A DNA stretch of 64,000 bases from JABDPF01 sp037384065. GTDB taxonomy: Bacteria > Pseudomonadota > Gammaproteobacteria > Xanthomonadales > SZUA-36. Below, piece by piece: positions 54,897 to 64,000 of this stretch (positions within the stretch are counted from its first letter, which is position 1; every line of letters begins with the position of its first letter). The notes under the pieces were generated by a model, which searched no databases, had not been told where the DNA came from, and saw only the letters and a program-made list of their open reading frames with translations. The stretch is from NCBI GenBank assembly GCA_037384065.1, contig JARROJ010000002.1:14279-78278 (forward strand), written 5' to 3'. Both the position numbers and the translations under genes were made by a program.

Positions 54897-55629
54897 ACCG
54901 CGCTTCCCCACCGCCCCAGCGCGCGGGCCGGAACAGCACGAACAACCCCAGCGCGGCGAACCAGGTCAGGGCCAGCGTCCACAGGTCATGCGAGACGAAA
55001 TGCGCGCCGCGCACCTGCTGCGCCAGGCCGAACGCCTCGCCGACCAGCAAGCCGGGCAACAGGAACCATGCCGGGCGACGCGCGTATGGCCAGGCCGCAA
55101 AGTAGACCACCAACAAGCCGAAGCCGCCGGCCGCATGCCCCGCCGGAAAACAGGATCGCGAGTGGGATCCCACCCAACCGAAGGCATAGTCCAGCGAGTG
55201 GCGGTAGGCGTCCTCGCCGCCGTACCGCGCAAGGTCCCAGGGGCACGGCACGTCGCTGAAGTGCTTGCCGAAACCGATCGTGGCCGGCACCAGGACCAGC
55301 CCCGTCGCCAGGTAGGCGAGCGGCCAGCGCCATGGCTTCAGCCGCTCCAGACAACAGGACAGCACCGCCAGCACCAGAACCCCAAGGCCGAAGGCGATGA
55401 GCGCCAGCTTGCCGTAATGGTGCATCACGTCGTAGGTGAACCAGTGGTGCTGCAGGGTCCAGCGGCCGCCTTCGAGTGCGAACAGGACGTCCGCAATCCA
55501 CAGGTCCAGCGGCGTCGTTTCGAACACGACCGCCAGAAGGGCGAAAACCAGCAGCGGCAGCCAGAAATGAACCACCCAGAACCGCCGGCCCGGCGGCCAG
55601 GCGCGGCGCTCGCCGAGCAGCACGCTCAT
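54874..55629 (-). CDS. PAP2-family membrane phosphatase
   Basis: This is a 251-residue, six-helix PAP2 phosphatase of the LpxT/LpxE/undecaprenyl-PP-phosphatase type. The conserved triad segments are GKHFSDVPCPWDL, SRSCFPAGHA (variant PSGH) and RGAHFVSHDLW. Its substrate may be a lipid A phosphate or a polyprenyl phosphate; the overlapping eptA-like gene favours lipid A, but this is inference. The start overlaps the M20D amidohydrolase stop by ATGA. Confidence 0.85.
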   Translation of the reverse strand: MSVLLGERRAWPPGRRFWVVHFWLPLLVFALLAVVFETTPLDLWIADVLFALEGGRWTLQHHWFTYDVMHHYGKLALIAFGLGVLVLAVLSCCLERLKPWRWPLAYLATGLVLVPATIGFGKHFSDVPCPWDLARYGGEDAYRHSLDYAFGWVGSHSRSCFPAGHAAGGFGLLVVYFAAWPYARRPAWFLLPGLLVGEAFGLAQQVRGAHFVSHDLWTLALTWFAALGLFVLFRPARWGGGEARSTGNKKA

Positions 55630-56909
55630 TCAGGCTGCAGGTAGTCCGCCACCAGGTGGCTGAATACGCGTACGCCGGTCTCGAGGTTCGGTTCGTACAT
55701 GTCGAAGAACGGCGAGTGATTCGGCGCCAGCGTGGCCGGGTCCGCGTCGGGCGCGCCGTTCGCCAGGCGCATGTAGAGACCGGGCGTTTCCAGCGCGAAA
55801 TAGGAAAAATCCTCGGCCGTGGTATGCGGCTTGGCCGGCGCGACCGTGCCGACCACCCGGTTGAGCGTCGGCAGCATCCGCTCGTAGAGCCCCGGATCGT
55901 TGTAGACCGACGGATACCCCAGGTCCAGCTCGAAATCGACCTCGGCGCCGGACGCGGCGGCGATGTTCCGTGCCGTTTGTTCGATTCGGCGATGGATGTC
56001 CTCGCGCATTGCCGGGTCGAACGTGCGAATCGTGCCTTCCAGCTCCACCCGGTCCGGGATCACGTTGTTCCGCACGCCGCCCTCGATGCGGCCGATGCTG
56101 ATGATGGACGGCGCCAGGGTGACGTCGACCTGGCGGCTGGCGATGGTCTGCAGGCCGAGCACGACCTGCGCCGCGACGACGATCGGGTCCACGCCTTTCC
56201 AGGGCATCGCCCCGTGGGTCTGGCTGCCGCGGATGGTGAGTTGGAAACGATCCGAGGCCGCCATGGCCGGTCCCGGGCTGGTCGACAACGCGGCGCCGTC
56301 GTTACTGATGCCGACGTGGATGCCGAAGACCGCCTCGGGCGTGCGGTCGGCCCAGATGCCTTCTTTCAGCATCAGCTCGGCGCCGCCTTCCTCGCCCAGC
56401 GGGGCGCCCTCCTCGGCCGGCTGGAAAATCAGCATCACCGATCCGGCCAGGTCGTCTTTCACCGCCGTCAGCACCTTTGCCGCCCCGAGCAGCATCGCGA
56501 TGTGGGCGTCATGGCCGCAGGCGTGCATGACGTCGACTTCCTCGCCGCGGTACTCGCCCTTTGCCGTCGAGGCGAACGGCAGACCGGTCTGTTCCTTCAC
56601 CGGCAAGGCGTCGATGTCGGCGCGCAGGGCCACCATCGGGCCGGGCTGACCGCCTTCGATGACGGCCACCACGCCGGTGTGGGCGATACCGGTTTGCGGC
56701 TCGAGACCCATTCCGCGAAGGATTTCCGCAATGCGCGCCGCCGTGTTGAATTCGCGGTTGCCCAGTTCCGGGTTCTGATGGAACCAGCGCCGCCATTCGA
56801 CCACCTGCGGTTGCGCCGCCGCGGCCAGTTCGTCCAGCCGTTCGGGCGCGACCTGCGCGACAGCCAGCGTCGGGGTCAGAAACAGAATGGTCAGGATCAA
56901 TTTATGCAT
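55626..56909 (-). CDS. Exported M20D amidohydrolase
   Basis: This is a 427-residue M20D peptidase-family amidohydrolase with a signal peptide (LILTILFLTPTLAVA). Metal and catalytic signatures include RRWFHQNPELGNREF, HACGHDAHIAMLLG, FQPAEEGAPLGEEGG and PHTTAEDFSYF. Relatives remove acyl or aminoacyl groups from amino acids, such as N-acyl-amino acids or indole-acetyl conjugates. It is part of the leftward directon and follows ggt by 32 bp. Its products are likely used for amino-acid scavenging. Confidence 0.9.
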   Translation of the reverse strand: MHKLILTILFLTPTLAVAQVAPERLDELAAAAQPQVVEWRRWFHQNPELGNREFNTAARIAEILRGMGLEPQTGIAHTGVVAVIEGGQPGPMVALRADIDALPVKEQTGLPFASTAKGEYRGEEVDVMHACGHDAHIAMLLGAAKVLTAVKDDLAGSVMLIFQPAEEGAPLGEEGGAELMLKEGIWADRTPEAVFGIHVGISNDGAALSTSPGPAMAASDRFQLTIRGSQTHGAMPWKGVDPIVVAAQVVLGLQTIASRQVDVTLAPSIISIGRIEGGVRNNVIPDRVELEGTIRTFDPAMREDIHRRIEQTARNIAAASGAEVDFELDLGYPSVYNDPGLYERMLPTLNRVVGTVAPAKPHTTAEDFSYFALETPGLYMRLANGAPDADPATLAPNHSPFFDMYEPNLETGVRVFSHLVADYLQPE

Positions 56910-56941
56910 GGTGCTTGCTCTCCGCGGTCAATGGCGCGCGC

Positions 56942-58621
56942 TTACTTGACGATTGCGCGGCCGGACGGCCAGCGCGGGTCGGAACCGGCCGCCACTTCGC
57001 CGGTGGCGAGGTTCCACATCACGCCGTGCATGTTGCCCCAGGTGCGCTCGCCGACGCGGACCTCGTGCCCCATCGCTTCGAGCGCGGCGACCTCGTCCGG
57101 CGTGAACGCCTCCGGCTCGGCCATGATCCGGTCCGGCACGTACTGATGGTGGTAGCGCGGCAGCGACACCCAGGACTCGGGCGCATTGCCGCGCGCAAAG
57201 TCCAGAATGCCGAGCAGCACCATCGTGATGATGCGGCTGCCGCCCGGCGTGCCGAGCACGGCGCGCCGCTCGGGGCTGAAAATGAACGTCGGGCTCATGC
57301 TCGACAGCGGCCGCTTATGCGGCTGGATCTCGTTGGCCTGGAAGCCGATCAGCCCAAAGGCGTTCGGCACGCCCTGCTTGGCCGAGAAGTCGTCCATCTG
57401 GTTGTTGATCAGCAGGCCGGTGCCGGGCGGCATGAAGGCCGAGCCGAACGGCAGGTTGACCGTCAGCGTCGCCGCAACCATGTTGCCGTCGGCGTCCATC
57501 ACCGAGAAATGCGTGGTGTCGGTGCCCTCGGGGATCTGGTCGTTGCCGGCCAGCATGCTGCTCGGGGTGGCCCGGTCGGGCCGAATCGATGCGCGCAGAC
57601 CGTCCGCGTAGAACTGGCTGGTCAGCATGGCCACCGGGATGTCCACGAAATCCGGGTCGCCCAGGTAGATGGCGCGGTCGCGGTAGGCGCGCCGCATCGC
57701 TTCAACAGTCAGGTGGACGCGCAGCGCGGGATCGAGATCGTCGAGCGGATACGGCTCGAGGACGTTCAGCATCTCGGCCAGGGCGATACCGCCGGAGGAC
57801 GGCGGCGGGGCCGTGACCAGCTCGAAACCACCGTACATCGTGCGGATCGGTGCGCGCTCGACAACGTCGTAGGCCGCCAGGTCGTCCAGCGTCCAGATGC
57901 CCCCGGCCTCGCGCACGCCCGCCACGATCTTCTCGGCGACCGGCCCGCTGTAGAACCCGGCGGCGCCGCGCTCGGCGATCTGTTCGAGCACCCAGGCCAG
58001 GTCCGGCAGGCGAATGACGTGCCCGACCGGCGGCGGTTCGCCGTCGACCAGGAAGGCCTCGGCGGCGGCCGGCCAGCGACGCATCACCTCCGCGCGCCAA
58101 CCCATCAGCCGGGCGAATTTCTCGTCCACCGCGAAGCCGTCGCGGGCGATGCGGATCGCGGGCTGAAGGCTGACCGAGAGGGGCAGGCGGCCGTAGTTCC
58201 TCGCGATGTGCTCGAAGCCGGCGACCTCGCCGGGAATGCCGCCGGCCAGCGGACCGTTGATCGCCAGGTCGCGGTTCACCGCGCCGTCCTCGTCCAGGTA
58301 CATGTCGCGATGGGCGGCCGCCGGCGCCTTCTCGCGCGAATCGACCATGACCTGGAAACCGTCCTCCGCCCGGTGCAGCAGCCAGAAACCGCCGCCGCCG
58401 ATCCCGGAACTGGTCGGTTCGACCACGGCCAGGGCCGCCGCCACGGCGATCGCGGCGTCGAAGGCGTTGCCGCCTTTGGCGAGAATTTCGTGCCCGGCCT
58501 CGGTGGCCATGAAATGGGCGCTGGCGATGGCCGCCTGCCCGGGCCGGTCGGCCGCCGCGAGCAGGGAGGCCGGCACGGCCAGCAGGAACGTCAGCATCAG
58601 CCGAACGGCCATGCGTTTCAT
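56942..58621 (-). CDS. ggt: Gamma-glutamyltransferase
   Basis: This is a 559-residue periplasmic gamma-glutamyltransferase that splits glutathione and gamma-glutamyl amides. The signal peptide is RLMLTFLLAVPASLLAA. The large subunit has FDAAIAVAAALAVVEPTSSGIGGGGF. The autocleavage/nucleophile Thr is in GTDTTHFSVMDADGN near residue 370, and the small subunit includes PPGTGLLINNQMDDFS and GTPGGSRI. The ATG at 58621 overlaps the ferredoxin stop. It probably acts with the M20D enzyme in extracellular peptide or glutathione use. Confidence 0.94.
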   Translation of the reverse strand: MKRMAVRLMLTFLLAVPASLLAAADRPGQAAIASAHFMATEAGHEILAKGGNAFDAAIAVAAALAVVEPTSSGIGGGGFWLLHRAEDGFQVMVDSREKAPAAAHRDMYLDEDGAVNRDLAINGPLAGGIPGEVAGFEHIARNYGRLPLSVSLQPAIRIARDGFAVDEKFARLMGWRAEVMRRWPAAAEAFLVDGEPPPVGHVIRLPDLAWVLEQIAERGAAGFYSGPVAEKIVAGVREAGGIWTLDDLAAYDVVERAPIRTMYGGFELVTAPPPSSGGIALAEMLNVLEPYPLDDLDPALRVHLTVEAMRRAYRDRAIYLGDPDFVDIPVAMLTSQFYADGLRASIRPDRATPSSMLAGNDQIPEGTDTTHFSVMDADGNMVAATLTVNLPFGSAFMPPGTGLLINNQMDDFSAKQGVPNAFGLIGFQANEIQPHKRPLSSMSPTFIFSPERRAVLGTPGGSRIITMVLLGILDFARGNAPESWVSLPRYHHQYVPDRIMAEPEAFTPDEVAALEAMGHEVRVGERTWGNMHGVMWNLATGEVAAGSDPRWPSGRAIVK

Positions 58622-58878
58622 CGAACTTCCGCCTGCGCGATCAGGCGCCGGTATTTCTGCCACAATTCGTCCTCGGTTTCATCGTGTTCGGGGTCTTTCG
58701 GGATGCACTCGACCGGGCACACCTCGACGCACTGCGGCGTATCGAAGTGGCCCACGCACTCGGTGCACTTCATCGGGTCGATCTCGTAAATCTCGAGGCC
58801 CATCGAGATGGCCTCGTTGGGACACTCGGGCTCGCAGACGTCGCAGTTGATGCACTCCTCGGTAATCTTCAGCGCCAC
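58618..58878 (-). CDS. YfhL-type 2[4Fe-4S] ferredoxin
   Basis: This is an 86-residue dicluster ferredoxin. The first cluster motif is CINCDVCEPECP and the second is CTECVGHFDTPQCVEVCPVECI, with the insert characteristic of YfhL/Fdx alvin-type proteins. The C-terminal acidic helix (EHDETEDELWQKYRRL) is typical. It is an electron carrier of low potential with unknown partner. Its gene overlaps ggt by ATGA and follows coaD by 15 bp, an order also seen elsewhere in gammaproteobacteria for coaD-ferredoxin. Confidence 0.93.
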   Translation of the reverse strand: MALKITEECINCDVCEPECPNEAISMGLEIYEIDPMKCTECVGHFDTPQCVEVCPVECIPKDPEHDETEDELWQKYRRLIAQAEVR

Positions 58879-58893
58879 GGTTCCGCCTCCCGA

Positions 58894-59385
58894 CTACCCG
58901 TCGAGTTCCGCGAAACGCCGCGCCATGGCCCGCTGCACGTCGGCGCAGACGAATTCACTGACATCGCCGTCGAGCCGCGCAATTTCCTTGACCAGGGTCG
59001 AGGAAATAAAGCTGAAATCCTCGTCCGGGGTCAGGAACATCGTCTCGACATCGGGGGCGAGGTGGCGGTTCATGCTGGCCAGCTGAAACTCGTACTCGAA
59101 ATCCGACACGGCGCGCAGGCCGCGGATGATCACCGAGCCGCCGATCTGTTGCACGAATTCCGCCAGCAGGTTGTTGAACCCGACCACCTCGACGTTGTCG
59201 AGCGCCTGCATCTCGCTGCGGGCAAGGTCGATGCGCTCCTTCAGGTCGAACAGCGGCTTCTTGTGAGGGCTTTCGGCGATTGCCACGATCACTTTCGGAA
59301 AAACCTTCGCGGCCCGCGACACGAGGTCGGTGTGGCCGTTGGTGATCGGGTCGAACGTGCCGGGATAGACTGCGATGCGTTCCAT
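58894..59385 (-). CDS. coaD: Phosphopantetheine adenylyltransferase
   Basis: CoaD makes dephospho-CoA from phosphopantetheine and ATP. The 163-residue protein has the nucleotidyltransferase motif YPGTFDPITNGHTDL at 7-21 and the RGLRAVSDFEYEFQLASMNRHL and ISSTLVKEIA segments. It lies downstream of rsmD, as in many bacteria, and upstream of the ferredoxin. Confidence 0.97.
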   Translation of the reverse strand: MERIAVYPGTFDPITNGHTDLVSRAAKVFPKVIVAIAESPHKKPLFDLKERIDLARSEMQALDNVEVVGFNNLLAEFVQQIGGSVIIRGLRAVSDFEYEFQLASMNRHLAPDVETMFLTPDEDFSFISSTLVKEIARLDGDVSEFVCADVQRAMARRFAELDG

Positions 59386-59424
59386 GATTCCTTCGAACAG
59401 GGGCCGGATCTCGAAACCGCCATT

Positions 59425-60048
59425 CTAACCCAAGTGGCCCGGTTCCGACGGCTCGACCGGCCGTTCCAGCAACCGCATCCGGACCTCCCCGAGGGCCTTG
59501 TCCCGCACGACGCGCCACTCCGGCGCCACGTCCGTCGTCGCCTGCCGCGCGGTCTCGAGGTAGACGAGGCCACCCGGCGCCAGGCAATCGCCGTCCGCCA
59601 GCAGCGCCAGCGCGCGCTCCGCCAGCCCCGAACCGAACGGCGGATCGACGAACGCGATGTCGAGCCCGGCCGGCGCGCAGGCCGCGAGCCAGCGCAGGGC
59701 GTCGCCGCGAACGACGCTGATCCCGTCGTCGCCGACGGACGGCGCCGGCGGATCGCCCGCGGTCAGGGTCGCGAGGTTGGCCTCGATCGCCTGCACGGCC
59801 CGCGCCGCCTGCTCGACGAGCACCACCCGGCGAGCCCCGCGCGAGGCGGCCTCGAAGCCGAGCACGCCGGTGCCGGCGAACAGGTCCACGCAACGCGCGC
59901 CGCGAATGTCCGCCTGCAGCCAGTTGAACAGCGTTTCACGGCTGCGGTCGCCGGACGGCCGCAGACCCGGCAGGTCCACCACCGGCAGACGTCGCCCGCG
60001 CCAGCGGCCGCCGATGATGCGGACTCTGCCCGGTTTGTTCCTGCTCAC
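59425..60048 (-). CDS. rsmD: 16S rRNA (guanine966-N2)-methyltransferase RsmD
   Basis: This is a 207-residue methyltransferase that modifies G966 of 16S rRNA. It starts at a GTG (60048) with KPGRVRIIGGRWRGRRLPV. LFAGTGVLGFEAASRGA is SAM motif I, and FVDPPFGSG is the catalytic DPPF. The open frame extends upstream antisense to ftsY, which is noncoding. It diverges from ftsY and leads the rsmD-coaD-ferredoxin run. Confidence 0.95.
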   Translation of the reverse strand: MSRNKPGRVRIIGGRWRGRRLPVVDLPGLRPSGDRSRETLFNWLQADIRGARCVDLFAGTGVLGFEAASRGARRVVLVEQAARAVQAIEANLATLTAGDPPAPSVGDDGISVVRGDALRWLAACAPAGLDIAFVDPPFGSGLAERALALLADGDCLAPGGLVYLETARQATTDVAPEWRVVRDKALGEVRMRLLERPVEPSEPGHLG

Positions 60049-60078
60049 GATACGCGCTGTCCTCGGCCCGGCATGGCG

Positions 60079-60104
60079 GTAGAATTCCCGTTTTGGGATT
60101 CTAC
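60079..60104. repeat. Imperfect inverted repeat between rsmD and ftsY
   Basis: GTAGAATTCCC at 60079-60089 pairs with GGGATTCTAC at 60095-60104, with one bulged T and a GTTTT loop. It lies in the 147-bp divergent gap and might be an operator or leader hairpin for ftsY. Confidence 0.5.
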
Positions 60105-60195
60105 TCCGACCGTGGCCCCGGCTTGAAGGCCGGTCCGCGAACCCCAAACCTGATAAGCGTCGAAACGCAGTCAGCCAGCCCGAGGATCTCCAGGC

Positions 60196-62239
<2,044 letters not shown>

Positions 62240-62243
<4 letters not shown>

Positions 62244-62512
62244 GCCGCACCGTACATTGCGTCGCCCTGGACAAAGAAGCCGAAGGCCTGGCCTTTCCGC
62301 CCTACCCCGGCGAACTCGGCAAACGCATCTTCGAGAACATCTCGAAAGAAGCCTGGGACAAGTGGCTGGCGCACCAGACCATCCTGATCAACGAGCATCG
62401 CCTGTCGCCGATCAACCCGGAGCACCGCAAATACCTCGAGCAGCAGATGGAGAACTACCTGTTCGGCGAGGGTGCCGAGATGCCCGAAGGTTTCGTGCCG
62501 CCGGAATCCTGA
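62240..62512 (+). CDS. yggX: Fe(2+)-trafficking/oxidative damage protection protein YggX
   Basis: This is a 90-residue YggX protein that protects iron-sulfur enzymes from oxidation and may handle labile iron. The family core is VHCVALDKEAEGLAFPPYPGELG with the conserved Cys, then KRIFENISKEAWDKWLAHQTILINE. The longer frame upstream is shadow within mutY. It is the last protein gene before tRNA-Phe. Confidence 0.96.
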
Positions 62513-62529
62513 TCGACTGACCCGGCGGG

Positions 62530-62558
62530 TTGACTTACGGCCACCGGAACGGTTTAAT
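62530..62558 (+). promoter_or_regulatory. Sigma-70 promoter of tRNA-Phe
   Basis: TTGACT at 62530-62535 and TTTAAT at 62553-62558 are separated by exactly 17 bp, and the tRNA begins 22 bp downstream. This fits a strong vegetative promoter. Confidence 0.8.
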
Positions 62559-62580
62559 ACCGCGCCTCACCTGATACCGT

Positions 62581-62656
62581 GCCCAGGTAGCTCAGTTGGT
62601 AGAGCAGCGGATTGAAAATCCGCGTGTCGGTGGTTCGATTCCGCCCCTGGGCACCA
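62581..62656 (+). tRNA. tRNA-Phe(GAA)
   Basis: This is a 76-nt tRNA. The acceptor arm GCCCAGG (62581-62587) pairs with CCTGGGC (62646-62652), and A plus encoded CCA ends the gene at 62656. The anticodon GAA is at 62614-62616, following TT and followed by AA, and the T-loop GGTTCGATTCC is standard. Base composition changes immediately downstream, so the 3' end may be an integration target. Confidence 0.97.
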
Positions 62657-63124
62657 TTCCATTTTTAAATCCCGTAACGATTTGATACAGCTATTTATCG
62701 GCTTTGAATTGCTGTGTCCTTATTTCTGTTGACGGCCAGAAGCAGAACACCTCGTGCAGGCGGGTCAGGTTCAGCGGTGGCCCGAGCACTTGGTACAAGC
62801 GCCGCCATCCTGGCCATGAAATCCAGCGACTCCAGTACGATATGGGTCGAGCTGTCGCGGAAAGGGCGCTCGTATTGGTAGACGACCCGTCCTCGGCGAT
62901 CCATTGACAGTCGTTATGTAGCGATCGGAGGGCGGGTGATATAACGGCACAGACGCTCCAGCCTGGTTCGCTGATGGGCTTCACACACGGTGGCGGTAGC
63001 GGAAAAGTTCTTGCCCGCTCCAGCGACAGAACTTACGATTGGAGATTAATCTCGCTTATAGCGTCTGGAGCTTACTCCGCGAATGAGGTAGCAGTTGGCT
63101 CAGATGCCACCTAAACATACAGCC
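62657..63124. other. Low-GC stretch after tRNA-Phe, with transposase remnant
   Basis: These 468 bp contain no intact gene. The first 35 bp are A/T-rich. The stretch 62691-63010 holds a decayed IS91-type transposase fragment on the minus strand. The rest (63011-63124) shows only a 12-bp palindrome, GAGATTAATCTC at 63042-63053. Codon bias and composition differ from the upstream core genome. Confidence 0.6.
62691..63010 (-). pseudogene. Decayed C-terminal fragment of an IS91-family transposase
   Basis: Reading leftward, three pieces in changing frames reconstruct the C-terminal part of an IS91/IS801-type transposase. They are HQRTRLERLCRYITRPPIA then a stop at about 62915-62960, then RLSMDRRGRVVYQYERPFRD and STHIVLESLDFMARMAALVP in the next frame, then PLNLTRLHEVF in a third. 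This matches the family order LERLCRYITRPP, PFRDGTTH, LAALVPRPR and LTRFHGVF. Two frameshifts and the missing N-terminal catalytic part make it nonfunctional. The homology is from memory of the family. Confidence 0.78.
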
Positions 63125-63262
63125 ATGTCTATCAATAAGGCCAAGCCCGAGACCAAAAAGCGCAAGCTGCATGATGAGCGGGGCGACGGCGGTATTCGGT
63201 TCGAGGGGGGTAAGTCCGTTCCTCCTCATCTCTTCACGATACGGGCTTCATCTCGACGGTAA
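63125..63262 (+). CDS. Short ORF of 45 codons, doubtful
   Basis: ATG at 63125 opens a 45-residue, very basic frame (MSINKAKPETKKRKLHDERG) that ends 15 bp before the next gene. There is no clear ribosome binding site and no recognised family. It may be a fragment left by rearrangement or simply a chance frame. Confidence 0.25.
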   Translation: MSINKAKPETKKRKLHDERGDGGIRFEGGKSVPPHLFTIRASSRR

Positions 63263-63277
63263 AAAGGAAGGTATGCT

Positions 63278-64000
63278 ATGAAAATCAGTAGAAGACAGTT
63301 TGGTGCCTTAGCGGGGCTATCCGCCGCCGGTTTGGTCGTTCCCTGGGCGGCCCAAGCGCAGGCCGAAGGGAAAGCGAAAATGCGCCCCGTGCCGCCCCCC
63401 GCGCCGGGTAAAAACATGCACCCTTTGCTGGCCAAGCGCGATCAGAAGGCGATTCTATCCCGTATTCAAGGCCTCATGAAGCGAGACGGGATTGGCGCGC
63501 TCGTTATCGTGAGACCTGAAAATATAGCCTACGCTACGGGCTACGTGTCCAGATTCGCCTATGGGGCTGGTGTTCCAGCGGGAAGCCAGGCAGCCGCCGT
63601 TATTCCGGCGAGTGGGAATGCTCACCTGTTCATCAACTTGATGGAAAGTGATGATGCCCCAAGGATGACCAACGTTGCTGGGAGGGCTTATGGCCTATCT
63701 CAACAGCCAGGTGAAAGACGATCAGTCCGTGAATTCCGACGACTTGTTGTTTGAAGCACGCCTGATCAAGACTCCCTGGGAAATCGATATGCTGCGCATG
63801 GCGGCCCAGCACATGGAGCGCGTCCAGTCGATCGTGGCTCAGCAGCTTGAGCCCGGGATGAATGCCGTGGCCCTCGATACCATGATCATGGCCGCGGGCT
63901 GGGCAGAAGATAAGCAACACACTATGCAAGGCATGTCCTACCAGATCGGAATCGGACCTTACTGGGGCGTATCCCAGTCGCCTCGGAACTACGTGATCAA
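63278..64000 (+). pseudogene. Exported M24 (Xaa-Pro peptidase/creatinase-like) gene, frameshifted and cut by window end
   Basis: ATG 63278 follows AAGGAAGG and begins with a Tat-type signal (MKISRRQFGALAGLSAAGL). The first frame covers the creatinase N-terminal domain (MKRDGIGALVIVRPENIAYATGY) and ends with a stop at 63754. The expected continuation of the M24 family, FEARLIKTPWEIDMLRMAAQHMERVQSIV, lies in the +1 frame from about 63690 to the window end. A frameshift, perhaps with a small internal deletion between about 63666 and 63750, separates them. The catalytic metal site lies beyond 64000. A sequencing error is possible. Confidence 0.75.

Overview
The window reads as about 64 kb of a high-GC (mid-60s percent by eye) gammaproteobacterial chromosome. 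The gene content and order fit the lineages around Xanthomonadales, Steroidobacterales and Woeseiales. Supporting points are algZ-algR followed by hemCDXY, lptM-dapF-DUF484-xerC, hslVU, ubiE-ubiJ-ubiB, an oleABCD hydrocarbon cluster and several TPR-sulfotransferases beside a large TonB-dependent receptor. No plasmid, phage or CRISPR signature is visible. Coding density is high, many genes overlap by ATGA or GTGA junctions, and GTG and TTG starts are common.

Left part (1-18.7 kb): housekeeping. It holds bioC (cut by the window edge), comF, ubiA, tatD, a YheT-type hydrolase with a PlsC-like acyltransferase, an iron-sulfur flavin reductase and a nested palindromic repeat. These are followed by hemY-hemX-hemD-hemC behind the AlgZ/AlgR two-component pair, then lptM, dapF, DUF484, xerC, aqpZ, a small membrane protein and hslV-hslU.

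Middle accessory part (18.9-32.4 kb): four sulfotransferase-like proteins, three of them with long N-terminal TPR-type regions, and a secreted esterase surround a 948-residue TonB-dependent receptor. They are followed by a lipoprotein with a transglutaminase-like domain and TPRs, a divergent DUF547 protein and a small secreted protein. This is the least explained stretch and the best candidate for an undescribed system.

32.4-44 kb: MocA- and XdhC-like molybdenum-enzyme accessory genes without their enzyme, an outer-membrane-like protein, a GNAT-MOSC-MscS operon, an AsmA-like protein, ubiE-ubiJ-ubiB, a YugP-type metallopeptidase and a lipoprotein phospholipase D.

44-56 kb: a phosphopantetheinyl transferase diverges from oleA-oleB-oleC-oleD, which makes long-chain olefins by head-to-head fatty acyl condensation. 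OleB has no ATG, GTG or TTG start and probably begins at CTG. A small kinase-like gene, a tandem pair of amidohydrolases (the second lacking metal ligands) and a lipid A phosphoethanolamine transferase follow. The transferase is preceded by a sequence matching the PmrA box. A PAP2 phosphatase lies tail to tail with it.

55-64 kb: a leftward directon of rsmD, coaD, ferredoxin, ggt, an M20D amidohydrolase and PAP2, and a rightward run of ftsY, mutY, yggX and tRNA-Phe(GAA). Immediately after the tRNA the base composition drops. A decayed IS91-type transposase fragment and a frameshifted M24 peptidase-like gene appear, which suggests the edge of an island inserted beside tRNA-Phe.
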